Shown here piece by piece: positions 25,210-40,200 of a stretch of 64,000 nucleotides of DNA. The notes below the pieces were generated by a model. The model searched no databases. It was not told the origin of the DNA and saw nothing but the letters and a program-made list of their open reading frames with translations. Position 1 is the stretch's first letter. Every line of letters begins with the position of its first letter. The stretch is from Sipunculus nudus (taxonomy: Eukaryota > Annelida > Sipuncula > Golfingiida > Sipunculidae), in contig CM049313.1 in assembly GCA_026874595.1 (NCBI GenBank), positions 77,388,659 through 77,452,658 of the forward strand, in the 5' to 3' direction. The position numbers and the translations under genes were made by a program.

Positions 25210-28200
25210 TCATACCTTCTCAATTTCTGAGTTTTATGCCAGGAATAATCCAGAGGTCATGATAAACCTGTTTGAACGATATTAGAGGATAAATGTAAGA
25301 TTCTATTGATATTACATTATTTGCCCTTTGGGCAATGGTGGGGTTAAAATCAAGATACCAAAATCAAAGCTTTGACAAGATACATCATAGGCTTCATCCT
25401 ACCCCTTGCTTGGCAGATCTATCATGAAAACATTAGCAAAGATAGTCTGTATACTCTTCAAATATTGGAAGATGGTTAATTTTGAATAGGACTTTGAGGT
25501 AACATTCTGGTCTTTGTGATTTTATATAATAGGTTAAATAGAAGAATTCATGTGTGGATTTTCCATTGATGGGTCATCATACATATGATAGAATATTAAC
25601 AACAAGAGTTGATGGTATGGTATATAGGTCGATTTCGGCCGCCGACGATATCGGCCGCTGGCCTCAAATTGACTATATCGGCTGCCAACGGGCAACCATT
25701 TCGGCCGCAACCCCGACAGTGCCTTTGCTGGGTCCTAACTCTGGTCAGTCAACCATATCGGCCGCGACTTGGGCAGCAGGGCATCATTTCGTCCGCCCCG
25801 TGGTTGCGGCCGAAATGGTTGCCCAGTGGGTGCTGGCGGCCGATGGTATGATTCATATATCTGTGACTGCTGGTGTATGCTTTATCATCATGGTTAAGGT
25901 GATGATTCAGGCGGTGAAGGTGATATTAAGACACTTGATATTAATCAGTCTGTTGTTTCAGACAGTACAATAGTCATTCCTCAGACAATACAAGGGTGAG
26001 GACATCCTCCAGCCAGCAGCTGTCTTCCAGCACTGTAATCAGACAGCCAGTCTGCTGGGCAGCCAGCACACCTGCTGAGCCTCTACATGCATCAACTTTC
26101 TACCACCAGCTAAAAACCTAATCTGAAGAAATTGAACATTTCTTTGACTGATAATTTGTGGCATCAGCTGTGGATATTGTCTGCAAGGAGCATTTTTAGC
26201 AACAAAATACCTTCATCAGATATAACAAGCATGAAAATAACTAGTAAATGTCAGACCCTTTCACAGGCAGTATTATCAATTTTAATAAACCTGAATGTTT
26301 TATCTGTGTTTTGTGTTGTTCTTAATTAAATTCATATTATTATTGCAGCAAAATGTTTAAAGGGTATGACAAATGTTTTATTTTTGTAATTTTGCTTTTA
26401 TTTTTGGAAAGACCACATTTTTCTTTTCATTATCAATTTTATGTTTTTTTTTCTTAAATTCATCATATCAGATTACTGCCAGCATTACATGGCCAGCTTA
26501 CATAATAATATCCTGTTTTAGCAGACTTTTGTTTCATGCCAGTACATACAGATGAATGAAATACAATGGAACAATTGAATTATGTAGAATCAGCACTTAA
26601 AATGATATTAACATGTACAATAATATAATCAAGTAGAAGAAATTCAGATTATGACGTTAATTATCAAAACTGGACTATGCTGATGGACCAGTAAAGTTGA
26701 TTAGGTAGAAACGGAGATTAGAGGGAAGAGGATTTCAGACACAGGCATGGGTGTGGTAGGGACTGAGGAAATTGATGTTCATGTCTGTGTTTTAGGAACT
26801 GTGTGTGGGGGTGAAGCCAGGTTCATCATACCCCTTCTGAAGTACTTCAGTAGATGAGAGTCATTTGGTGTGTTGGTGATATCCTGTGCTTTCTAAGAAT
26901 CCTTTAAAAAATTAATTAATTTACACCAGACGACCAAGACTTTCAAGTGTAGTTATCTCTTCCAACATCCGCCTGCTCCAGAAGAGCTTCATAGGTTCTG
27001 GCTGTGTGTAGGTAACTGGCTACAATGCTTAGGGAGTTCACCCAGTACACCATGGACCTGTTATTACCAGAACAATAATTGGTATTAGAAGACTGTAAAC
27101 AGGATTTACAGAATGGCAGCAGCTGGTCACAGCAATGAAACTGATCAGGGATGAACTGCATGGAATTTAGGGTGTGTTTTTGTTTTAGTTCTTTGATGAA
27201 CTTAAAAGAAGGAAGGGTACTAGGATATGTCTAAAAGCACGCTGTTAATGGAATCTTTTCATGATTCCATGAAGTAAATTGGCTCTAAGATCACTTTCAT
27301 GTGGTGCTCCAAATATCTTGAAAATGATAACCATTAGGTTGGAGGTGAGAGGTTAAGCACATACTTTCCAAGGTTTACTTGATCATAACTATGTTTTCAG
27401 ATTATATGTGTATATGGATGTCATAATTATGAAAAAAAATAGTGTAGGAAAGAAATATAACAGAGTAAGAAAAACATCAGTAAAATAATCAAAACTAAAT
27501 ATTGTGATGTGGAAATAAGTTTGCAGTCATTTGTGATGAGGAAAGAAGTTTGCAGTCATCTAAGTACAAGTGAGGAGTATGAGTACAAGCTATAGAATGA
27601 TGGAGGGAGACATGGACAGACAGGCATGTGAACAGGGTTAGAAGACCAGGAATGACAGACAAATGTGAAGGGACAAGTGGACAGATGAAGGTCAAGGTAT
27701 GGGGGTAGAGGTCAGCAAAATGAAGAGTCTGATAGACAGAACCTGTGTCGTTCTCAGACATACAGCCCACACTGCTGTACTGGAGCACTGGGCCGAGGTG
27801 GGCTGGGTCAGCAACCAGGTGAACCATTATTTGTAGGCAACCTGTTAGGGTTTGTCTTACCTCTGGCAGCTACACCTTTTTCACCTGGACTTGTGTACCG
27901 ACAGCTCTGCCAACCCACCTGCACTGGAGTCACCACTGACGCTGCTGTTTTATTTCTTTACAAAGCCCAACAGCTGTAGAAACAAGTAGATAGGGTAGAA
28001 AGAATACGCAACAGAATCCAGGGGTAGGGTAAAGTATCAGCCCACCACCAGGGTTTTATGCAATCACTAATGGTATTCACAGATATGACTTTGCAACAAA
28101 CCACTTGGTCTGGATAATTGTTTATCACCCAGTCTATTTGTGTTTTCTGTTGAGACTGGTTAGGTTTGTGTATAAATCGAGGGGAGGGAGGGGGTTACAC

Positions 28201-31200
28201 CCTCCATATTTTGAATTAAGGTTCTCAACCCAGATTATGATAGAAGCTAAACTTTTCTTTCCCAGAAATAAATCATTTAGGAACTTCAGAATAGTTTAAT
28301 AATATACTAAATTCTCCCAAAAGAACTCAGTTGCAGTTGCTTGCTTGGAGACGGCCAAAAAAGGATACCATATCCAATGTCTTTAGCAAAATGAACCCAA
28401 ACATTAAAATTTTATTAAAAAAATTCAAATCTTCTTTAACTTAAGATAAACCTTGCCACAAACAATTATTTAAGTTCATTTACAGCATTGAAGATCAATT
28501 TCTTTTTACATTTGAGAATTTTTTGGGGGGCCAAAAATCTTGTCGAACAGTCTGATGGACAGACAGACGAGTGAAAAAAACATGTCCTGCCAAAGAGCAG
28601 AAGTACCTATGTTATATCTCTGATGTACTGTATATAATAAAAAAAACGAGTGTCATACCCCACCCAAACCAATACTACCATACTGTACTGCTGTGGAGTG
28701 TAGACCAACAAGAAATGTGCCAGCTATCCAGTGCTTTATGGCTTTTTATCTGAGAGTAATGGTGGTGTAATGGAGAACAAGGTGGCGCTGTGGGTGCAAG
28801 TCTAAGGCAGGGATGGGCAAGTCACGGCCTTGGTGTACCACAAATATTCACTCAGGGACAATTTGGGTTACCACTTAATGGGTCACTAGGTACGGAGATA
28901 ATGGCACTGTAAGTTTGTCATCCTCTACACATCTGTCTGGGTAGTTAATATGCCTGGTAATTAATAGTTTGCCATAATAGATGTTCATATATCATATATA
29001 AAATGATGTGTACATATGTGTGCATGTGTAATGGAATCATCAATTTTGACAAATTTGATGCTGAAGCATACTGTATGAATATGTCTATAAGATCCACATT
29101 TCTCTTTTTTTCATGAACAGAAACATTTTCGGTTTGTAGTGAATTTATTCAACACAAAGTATTAAACATGACTTGAAAGTGCCAGAAGACTGGTGCCAGG
29201 GGAGTTAGACATTTATTTCATTATTTATATCCATCAGTGGCTAGGTACCACTATGATTATTAAATTAAAAAAAACAGACAACTTGCATGGATTTGGTGAT
29301 GGTCATGTTTGTAGAAAGTAGGTTAAATATCCTGAAGGCCCGCATTCATAATAAATCCTAATGTCCACTGTTCTAAATTTATAATATATCAGATTTTAAA
29401 TAAAGGGTTTAAATACCCTAAAGATAAAAAACACTCCTTGGATAAAAACATACTCGAACATAATTATCATGTCAAGAAATTTTTGTATGAAAAATTAACA
29501 TCTTGATTATATATCATTTGATAATTACCATGTCAAGAAATGTTTTGGATGAAAAATGAACATTTTGAATATATAACATCTGATACTTTATGATACAATT
29601 TAAATAAAATATGAAATTCCTTGAATAAAATTGTTTCATCATTTATACATCTCAACCTGGATACGATTCGCTTTCTCTCTCTCGCTCACTCCCTCTCTTG
29701 CTCTCTTTCTCACTCCCTCTCTTGCTCTCTCTTTCTCATATGCCTCTTTAAACCTCACATGGAATAGCCTGTGTTATATGCCTATTATTTTTATGCACTT
29801 TACTCATGTTATTCCAACAAAATGCATATGACTGTCCATTAGCCTGCCATATTCTGGCACACTGTGGTCTTTTCATTGTTAATCCACTCTTTTGTTCATG
29901 TGGTTTTTTTATGTAACAACTATATATCATGGTGTTTGCACAAAATATAAAATGTTAAATGAGGCAGGAAAACAGTGGAATATCTGTTATAAATGCGGTA
30001 TTACGCCTAGAGATGGAAAATGAATGACAGTCCTCATGTATTACAGGCACATGGGTATGCTTATAAAACCCCAGTTAACAGGTAATATATTGTGATGTTA
30101 TGGCTATGCATCACCACTAGAGCCCAGGTGCTGGCGCAGCCCTGGTGAGTGATGTTAAAAGTGTGTGAGACAGCACGTGCAAATGTTTATACCTGGCAGC
30201 TAAACGTGTACTTGATTTGTTGCAGGTTTACCGCCAAGTGTACAGAGTTTCAAAGGCAGCCTGTCAGAAAGCCATTTTAAGGTGCTACAGCTGGATGGAG
30301 AGTACATGATTGTTGGTGCTAAGTAAGTCATTTACATTACGTGGTCACATTAATATCAAGTCCATGAGTAAAGCTGGACCTGTTATGTTAAATGACTCAG
30401 TACCGCCAGTATATGATGCAAAGTTACAAACCCCCCTCCCCCCCTTGTATAATTTGGTTATCTCAGCAACAAATGTCCAAAACACAAATGAGCCCCTGAC
30501 ACAGTAACACAGAAACTTAAATGATTATATATATAATTACAGATGAGATATATGTTACTTAGATATGTCAGTGTCCCATTTAAAAGAAACAAAATCAGGA
30601 GCAATATTATGCCTGTTCTTTCACACTGTCAGTTCAGTTTTGTTATATACAAAAGTTTCCCAGCAAACCATCCCAGCACACAGTTTCAGTACCTCACATA
30701 TGGCTGTTTAACACTTTGTTATGGCTCAGCCTGTTGTAAAACAGTCCACATGTGTGTGTTAACAATAACAAGGCAGCATGACAGGAGGTCCAATTGTGAT
30801 CTGTTACATGCCATGTATCAGTCAGCAGGAACATGTATTACATTTTTGGGCCAAGTCAGTCAAGGCATCTCCTGATTGACATATGTTGTGGCTCCATGCT
30901 GCACACAGCCAAATGCTCTTTGTGTTGACACCTGTGAATGTGCCTGGTCAACTGTTTTTAACTCTCGTTTACAGGAGTAAGTAAACTGTTTCAAGGCAGT
31001 ATTTTGGCAGGTACAGATTTATTTAAAGGGAAGAAGCTTTTTTTCGTTTTAATTCAATGTGCTTTATAGGTGATTGGGCCCCTTTAAAGTTAACAATGAA
31101 TCTCCTTGTTTCCCTGAAAGAAACAAGTCAGTGTCAACGCTCACTTGTAAAGATATAAAGAAGCCACTGATGAAAGTATCACTGACCAGTTAAAACATAA

Positions 31201-34200
31201 ATTATAGAGTCATCAGTCAACTAGCACATGCAGTGACATCAGTGCTAATAATTACCATAGTGGTCAATAGGTGCTGATCATGTACGTTTAACAGAATGTG
31301 AAATGTTCACAGGATCTCATTAGTTTTACATTTGTATAACAAAATAGAAAATATCTCACATTATTCAATTCCCTGGACTTGTATGCAACTTATATAGTGA
31401 TGAACAAGTGAAAAAGTCAATAAAATAAAAAAAAATATCTCAACTGAATCCAGCAGCAGATTGCTGAAATGCCTGACACAGCATGCCAGAACTGTAAAAC
31501 CTGATGCTGACCATTCCAGAACTCAATCATTGTTCGTTTGACTTCTCTCTCTCTTTCTCTGTGAATTTAAATAGTCATCTGCCTTTCTTGTTTTTCTTGC
31601 TTTTTTATACAGTACAAATATTTAAATGTATTTTGGTGTTGGATCTGTATCTAAACAATGAGATTTAAAAAAATAGCAAGTTAATTAAATTATCAATCCA
31701 CCTGCTTGTAGTGTGAATTGCTGTATTTTAACTTGTTTTAATGAAAGCTTGAACTTGGCCCCTAGATGGATGTGTCCTCTGTTACAGCTGTTATTCTAAC
31801 AATCAGAGGCAGTTATAGTCCCAGATGGTATTAATGAACACATATTGATACCAATATTGATTTGCACAGTAGTACAACTGCTTGTACACATTCACAGGCA
31901 CAGTTGATAATCAGTGCATACTGTACAAGAGACCATGCCTATACCTGTGTAAATAAATGCATTTATGACCACAGGTGAAAGTATGATAAGTCCAGGTGAA
32001 TAATGGGTTTATGTTACTTAAACAATATGTGTATGCATGAGAGAAATTCATTTAATCAGGCAAGAGAATTATCATTATCACAGTTAATAATGTCTAAATA
32101 GCATACTATATTTACATTACAATTGACTGGGAGAAACATAACTTTACACTTTAGAGAACCTTTGTATTTGTATATTTTGCATTGAGTATGCATAGTACAG
32201 ACCAGTTCCTGTAACTCATGTCATCAGCTTGTTTAGTAATGAGAGATGGCACTGAACTTATTTAACTATTTCTCCAGAGATATTTGCTGCAGACTCAGCA
32301 TGGTTTGACTGCAGTCATTATTACCAGCAGTAACCATAATGAGCAACATGCTTCACCAGTCACCAAACTGGTCCAGGCAGTCCCTTTTACTGTTGGATGA
32401 TTATCCCTTCAACATGGTAAATGGTGTGGATGATTCAGTCATGCAGCGGTGTGAAGCTCTTGTACAATACCAAATGAAGCAGAGTTCACGGCCTGCTGAT
32501 GCCGCTGCTTGTTCAAACATTGACCAGGACTGGCATTCAGCTATGAAATGATTTGATTCATTGCATTCCTGCTGGTTGAAGGACTCAATATTCTGTTAAA
32601 ATGTGAATTAAATGGGTGTAAATAACATCATTTCATTTTCCTAACATAAATTACCGAGCTGTTAAGTTAACTTAATTACTGGTGATCTGACATCAATGAA
32701 CATGTATATGGAAGTTTAATATCTGTGCAGGCATCAAGGAATCCAGTGTTGTATTTTAGGAAGCTTTCTTTTCATCAAAACCTTTATTTGTGTGATTAAC
32801 AACCTGGCTAGTTAAGTAATCATTATTATAATAGACATGTATCACTGAAAGAACTACATTTGTTGAAAAAAATGTACAAGAAAGTTATTCTTCTGATAAA
32901 TAGAAGAGTCAAATATTTAATTTGGGAACTACTATAATTCTTCTGTTCATCTATCATAGAACTGTTAACCTGTGAATTATGATGTAACTTTCAAGGTTTT
33001 ACAAAAGCAGTTTGAAAAAAAATGAGGCAAAGGATAATGTGGAAGTGTTTTTAGAATTTTCTTTTTACTGTAGATCCATAGTAAGTTCCTGTAGTCTCCT
33101 ATTAATTAAATGGACTTTAATATATAGTGAACTGACCCAGACCTTAATCCATACCTAGTAAGTTTCTAGAATGAAAATTAATTTTCCACAGATGATGTGA
33201 TTTTGTATTAAATCTGATGGTAGGGTCCTTCGCCTTCAGGTTTATCTCAGCTGATAGATATTGATTTGTTGCCATGATTTGATCCTGTTACTACAGAGAT
33301 GTGGGGTCCCCCAGTCTGGACTATTCTTCTTGTTGCTCTGATGGGTCATTCATCATGCATTGAGGGGTCTGCTGGGATTGCTTCCACATGACCAGGTCGT
33401 TCTTGTCAAAGTTGTTGGATCAAGAAGGTCAACTGAGCATTTGATCATGCAAAGTATTCTTTGTGACATTCTTATACCACACAGATCAACTTTGCAACAA
33501 TGAGGTGGCATGAAAACTCAACCTTTATAGATGATCTGCTGTAACACTGTGGCAGCTCTTAGACATAAAACCATTTTAGGCTAGTTAAACTAGAGTATTC
33601 ACATCCTGTTTAAGTGCATTTAGTTCATTCTGAGTCATCTGGCATGACTTAATGGTACATAAGACATTGATGGAAGTTAGGTGTCATAAGAAGAGATTGG
33701 GGGGTTCAGAGACAAATGCTGATTCATGGCGTGACAGTTTGCAGGAATCCTAATTTGACACTTTTAAATTGGATTAGGTCAGAAATCATGGTAAATTATT
33801 CATTTTCTTGACTTTGCACACTTGCCAGGAGCAGGATTAATTGCTCCACTTGAGTCATCTGTATGACTTACATGTGGCAGGCATGGCCATACCCACATGA
33901 AAAATACACAATGGGATGTTGTCATCACATTTGTCAGTCATTGTTTTCCAAAATAAATTATTACCTGTTAGTTAAGAAATATAACCATACAAAAAATGGA
34001 TGTGAACATAAATTATCTTCACCAGTCAGATATTTAACTGCAGTGGTGTGACACACAGATTCTGTATCTCAGTGTTGTTAAGGATATATTTTTCTATCTT
34101 GTGCTATTGTCTGAGATTAACTTTTTGTTGACGTGCTTATCACTGTTCAGCTCCGAGCTGTGCAACTTATTATTCATTTTAGATGGTATCTTTTAATAGC

Positions 34201-37200
34201 TTGTCAGAAGATATGATACATAAATTACTGGCAGTCATGGTATTCATTAGAAAAAATGTTGTCTAGTAAACAGTGGTTACATATTAATAAGATGGCAAAG
34301 AGATGGCAAGATTTTATAGGCCTTGATTTAATATGTAAAATGAGAAAAGAGAAAGAAAATCATGTAGTAAATATTTATGTTTAGTCAATTTTTGATTAAT
34401 TATATTAATATTAACATGAAAGAAAAGAAGAAAAGAAGAAAAAAAAATATGGTTACACATACCGATACTGATACATGTTCTGTTTTACAGAAATCATTTT
34501 CTGATACATGTGAATGAATTTCATATTCAGATTTAAGTAATTACAGAACAAATGGTATCCAGAGTAACTAACTTTATTAGGATTTATTGATCAATATTTC
34601 TTATTTTAGCATTGAATTTAGAAGACTGTTTAATAGGTATAACTGAAGCATAACTGATAACAACACCTTTACCCTTCGAAAAAAGAAAACAGATATCTGC
34701 AACCATATTATTTTATCTGTAGATGTGAAAGACAAATTTTAACATGAATTCCTGAATTCTACCAAAAATTCCTTCCTCTATTTCTGAAGTGTTGAGTCAG
34801 TGTTTCATCAGTTTGACCAGTGAATGATAACCAAAATACTGGTAATTGATTTTCTGCATGGTCAGAGACTTAAAAAGATATCTTGGTCAGTACGATTCAA
34901 TGGCGATGAATTCTACAATAAACAGAAATGGGTCATGCTTTACAAAGCCAAAACTTCTTAAGTAAGTAAGTAAGTCATATCCAGTTATACATATAAATCC
35001 ATCAGAACTGATCTCTCAGGCTGAGTTGTGCCAAATTTATTGATGATAGCCATCAGGAGACATCAGGTAGTGATAATAAAGCTTGACAAGTCATCCTTGG
35101 TGTCATCAGACAGTGGTAATGGCTGTAGAAAGTGATCCAGAAACAGGCAATCAGATACCACTAAAAGTATACTCAAATAAGGCAGTGGCCTGAATAAGAA
35201 AGTGTTAAAACTTTAAACTTCTTCAAACTTGGGCAAACAGGAGGCGTTCTCAAAATTTAATCATAACATATGTGAATGCCTGAGCTTCAGCTGTGCTTAA
35301 CTAAATGTATAGACTCTTAGGCTGGAGGGCTTCATGTTTAAACCCATTCATTGAGAAAGTTCATGTGTAGACCAGACTATCTTGGTGAAGTGAAGTTGCT
35401 GCTTTTCTGTTAAGAATTTAATTTCAGTTAGAAAAAAAAATCCCTGCAGTTTGGGCTAAACAGAATCATATGAGATCATTGTCTTTGCCTTGATTATCTG
35501 CACGCATACTGAGAGCTTTTGGTCCTCATTGGTTGTTTCTCACCCACACTTGGTACTATTGGTTGATCTTCCTCAATTAGGGCCTCATGTGATGACAAGA
35601 CCTGATTCAGACTCCCACAGACCTACATGCAGGATCCAGTGGCATCCAGAAGGTAGTTCAGACCTACTTGGAATTTGGACATGTTTGTCTGTAGGATATA
35701 CCCTTTTGAAAACATGTGACCACAATAATACTGTAGAACAGTATATGGGCATCAACATGGTTCTGCAAATAGACTGGCACAAATATGTTCTTCTCGCAAA
35801 ATATTTAGGAGGTTCAGAATAAAAAAAACCCATATCTTCAATGGTCTCTTTTCAATGTCACCTGTTTTAGGAAGACCCCACAGATGAAATTCCAAACACT
35901 TTGTCATTGGACAATGACATCCGTTTTCATACCCATTTTGTACCATCATAGTACAAATATTTTTGCACAGCTTTTATTTTCCCCAAACAAAAAGCAGTTG
36001 CAATGTCCATGTTTGTTTGTTTTCTTTACATCCTGTTAGTGCATGAAATTGACTAAATTATTTGATTTGGAATCGCAAGGATTCTAACTGCATCAAGTTT
36101 TATACAAAGGTAATTTAGTATGGCTTATACATTATTTCTTCTATTATTAACATATATCAGACACCAGTGCTTGATTTTGTCATATAAATAAATAATGGTA
36201 CAAAGTATCATTTAAATCAAATGTATAAGAGACTTGTATGAATGCTTAAATACCTGAAGGGTAGGGTGGGGGCGCCACCTCTCCTTTGTGCACTTAATGT
36301 CCTGTTATTAGAGCATGTCACAGTTGGTACCCAGGGGTAGAAAGCAAGGCATACGTTGCAGATCCTTGCTGGGTAATTATTCCCGTGGTAAATTTTTCAT
36401 TAATTTTGTTTCATCCAAGAACTGTTCACACTAATCATGATTGATTTTTGCCCAAGGAAGAGACTTGTGTGTTAATATCCCTCCTAATGAATCATCTGGA
36501 TTTACTCTCAAACAGTATTATCATTGGGCATATTGTTTGGACAGGGCATCGGATATATTTTATCAATCTGTTTTTATGGAATATTTTGTTTTATCTTACA
36601 TAATGAACTCGGGTAAAAAAATTAATGGATATTAGGACCAGCAAATTTCTTCGCAATTTCTATTGCCAAGACACATGATATTTGATCAACTAGTCTGACA
36701 TAAATATTTTCATGTGCTTTTTTCCAGATATATATGTCTCAAGGCATGACTGTTCTTTAAAGCCAGTTTTGGCAGTTTAGTATCTAGACAGATAGCTCCC
36801 GGATATGAACCATTTGTCTTATTTAGAATACTAATGATGTGACAGATTTGAGTCAGCATCCAGTGGCTCTGGCACCAACCCTGAGCCATCAGTTGGGTTA
36901 ATCATAGATGTGCCTCCGAGGGAAACTGTTATCCCCAGTGGCTGGCTGTGGCTTAGAGACATTGAGCAAAAAGGTTTGAAGATGAGGTGTAATGGAGCTT
37001 GTACTGAGTGTATGGATTGTATTCTGAAGACTGATCCTTAGTGTGGGCTTGTAAGTACAGTCTGACTACTGAGCTGTGGGCACTCCACTTTGAGCTGTCA
37101 GGGTCTATCTGTCTTACTCATTACGCTTGTTACTGGCAGCCTTTCTGGGCTCCATTTGTAGCCTGTTATTGCCTCCCATAATGATTCCTGGGGAATCTAA

Positions 37201-40200
37201 TATTTTATCTGAATCTACATTACAAATCAGTGGCCCAGCATTAGCTTGTGTTTCTGGTGGTCTTCTGTGAAAAAAGGTAACATTGTTTCATTTCTATTGC
37301 AGAGAGTTTCTATTTGATTTTCAGATTTTGTGGCTCACAGGAATAGCAGCCCACAGGAAATCTCATGCCAGTTGATGGAAATGTATTGTTGTTATTGTCC
37401 TGATGTCCTGAGAGAGATCTGTGCATGAATGGGGAAAGAGTTTATTAACACTATTTCTGGTGAAAAACAAGTGTGAATTTTCTTCTGAGCCTACCCTTTC
37501 ATTACCATGAACATTGATTTGGAACATTCCAAAAACCCTCCTGTCATGAAAAGAAAATTTCTCATAAATTCCCCTGATTTTCTTTAGTTCTCATGTTAGA
37601 TGATAAAAATGAAGTATCATAAATATAACATTTGTGTCTGATGAGATTTTCTGATGGAATTATTACCTCACAACACACAGGTGCAAATGCACATACACAA
37701 AATGCATATAATCTCAGACATGCAGAATCATTTTGCTTTCTTCATGCATAACAGATTTATTAGATTGTACTCAATTTGTCACGAAGTTGCATGCAAGAAC
37801 GACATTAAGGCCCACGCTCCACTGCTATACTGACAAAGTGGAACCTGCCAGTATCTGTTACACCTGATAACCTCGTCATCCGTTGTTTACCATTCTGGTT
37901 TTATGCTGAGTTGTGTAAATTCTGTCATGCAGCTTGTTTTGTAGTCAGTCATCGCCTCTTTTGATCCTGAGGTGCTGGGTTCTCTGGGGTTTTGTCATCT
38001 GTTACAGCCCTTTCTCTCACTGGAGTGGGCTTGATCAGTGAGTGAGCTTTCAGCATTTAGCCTGCCATTTATAGTTTTGTGGGCTCGCTGTGTTTTTCAT
38101 CAATGTATCAGAGATGCCAGTTACCATAAAATTACCATTAATTCAGACGGAGGCAGCATGTCTCCACCCGCTGCTTTCATGTCCCTTCATGTTTGCAAGC
38201 TCAATCACATCAGTTTTCAAAAGTCATACTTTTGAACTGTAGTGAGCAGTTTCATTAAATTTTGGCCAGGTTGGCAAGAGACAGGATTCTTGGCGTTGTT
38301 TCAGACTTTTGAAGTGAAGGAAATGATGCCTCCAAGATAAACCCCTGATTATATGCCTGGAGACTTTACTTCTGTATGTGTCATGCAACTGATTCACTTC
38401 AGGAAGTTTATAGTCAATCAGTTGTCCATCTCCCCAAATCCTTGCCTCCATGTATACCTCTGGAAGTTTCATAGATCCATGGCACTGCCCACTTAATCAG
38501 GCTGAAAATAACCTTAAGATGTGAATTATGTATGACTTTTAAGCCTTCTGGTTTTTTATGCCCTGGCTAGAAATAATCTAGAAGTTAGATTGACCTGTCA
38601 TTTAAACCATAGAGTAAAACGTTTGATGTTTATTGGAAATTTCACAATTTTGTCATGTGGCACGGGCAGGGTTGAACCAGGAACCGTCTGCTCTATAATG
38701 CAATGCCTTAATGATCACTGAGTTATATCCAACCACACCTTTGGACACTCTGCCATTCTACTTTTTCATCCATCTCTCTGTATAAATTTTCTTTTCCCAA
38801 AAAGTTAGTTCTTTTGCCTGCATGTTCAGGCCAGCACTGGTTCCTACAGACTTTCCTCATGATATACTGGAACCCTAATCCTACATGTAATGTGTATGGA
38901 CAAGCATGACAGGTACTAAACACCTGAAGAACTTAACAATACCTCTCAGCAGAAGGCTCTCCTGCTTGAGCACCTCACAACAAACAATTCTTCCCAATAA
39001 AGGCCAGCTTTTCCTGTCTTCAGATAATCTCCCATATTGCATTTCATGTTTCTGTTGTAGATACATCTCTCCACTGCAGATGGATTATATTGTTTATAAT
39101 TGTTCAACATTATTTGTCACTCAAGACCAAGACAGGTCTTGATGGCTGTTTGTCAGTCAGAGTGATACAATTAATGATAGCTGAATCCTTCCCTTGTTGT
39201 GCACAGGGCTTAAAAAAATCCCTTGTGTGCTCATCTGTTTTATTTGAAAATATCTTGACAGCCATTGCTGTCATAAAAAGTTAAGGAATTGATACATTTA
39301 ATCAAAATATGATAAATATGATAGCTTTTGTTCATTGACATTCCTCGAACAGTGTTCAAGCTACATGAATAGAAACATGATCCAACAAAAATTGAGCATC
39401 AAACAGTTTTACAACAAGTTTGAGACATGTTAATTTACATGTGCATGTCCTTTCATCATAAGGTGTAACAGGATTCGTTTGATTGGCAGCTTGGTTAGGT
39501 TTGCATAGAATTTATTTACACAGAATTTATTTTCAGACTAATGAGTATCTTATATCTTAAAATATTTAGGTTGTCAGTTATGTCAGACTCATAATAAGCA
39601 TGATTACATGTACCTGTACTATTTACACATGGGTGCGAAAACCTATAAAACACAAGGTATTTTATTAATGACCTCGGTATGGCATTAGTATGTGGCCATC
39701 TTGTTTGCGTACTACATCATGTGACTAATGTCTCAACTGGAAAAGGGATACTCATTCAGATAAAATGTTCATGTCAATTTTATGCTGTAACAAACACCAA
39801 GAATAAAAGCAGAGACCCTTGAAAATTCAGTGCAGCTTTTGATTCATCTTCACGGAAGTAGCTGTATAATGTGAACCTTTTGCTGAGCTGCTCAGAGATT
39901 TTATGTATCATTGGATCTTAATGAGTAGTCATGGGAGAGTTTATTGTTGGCCAGGAGCTTCATCCTCTCTTCATCTTCTTCATGCCAACTGTCTTACAAG
40001 TTCTTATGGTACTATCATAAAGACACCCTGAATTGCTCTTCATCTGCCATAAAGAATCTGCCAAATTGAACTCTGGCCAGGTACTGCAGCATTTATGGAA
40101 TTTTTACAGGTACATCAGGATAAAAACCCAGTAGTTAAGTTTTATTTTACCACTAATATAATGTGAAAGCACTCAAAGTACTTTTTGGTAGTGTTAAAAC

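Larger units (their letters stand above)
6415..30225 (+). other. Sema1a: intron 1 of the semaphorin gene (23.8 kb)
   Basis: Bounded by donor GTGAGT and an acceptor ending TTTGTTGCAG. No coding exon of another gene was found inside on either strand. It contains a 76-bp tandem duplication (12484-12635), a foldback element with a nested repeat (18291-20435), a TA run (25155-25205), a CpG-rich cassette (25611-25850), a degenerate 61-bp duplication (29460-29585) and a CT-rich stretch (29669-29737). Long first introns are usual places for enhancers, but none could be defined by eye. Confidence 0.85.

Noticed and set aside
25554-25973. 139-codon frame with repeated T-I-S-A-A
   Set aside because: Generated by the CpG-rich CGGCCG repeats; the repeat is also open in a second frame, and the frame runs into ordinary intron sequence.
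35490-35822. 110-codon frame in intron 2
   Set aside because: No domain, no splice sites at its edges, overlapped by minus-strand frames.
38657-38738. Functional tRNA gene
   Set aside because: A and B boxes are imperfect and the stems do not pair well enough; a SINE head or pseudogene is more likely.
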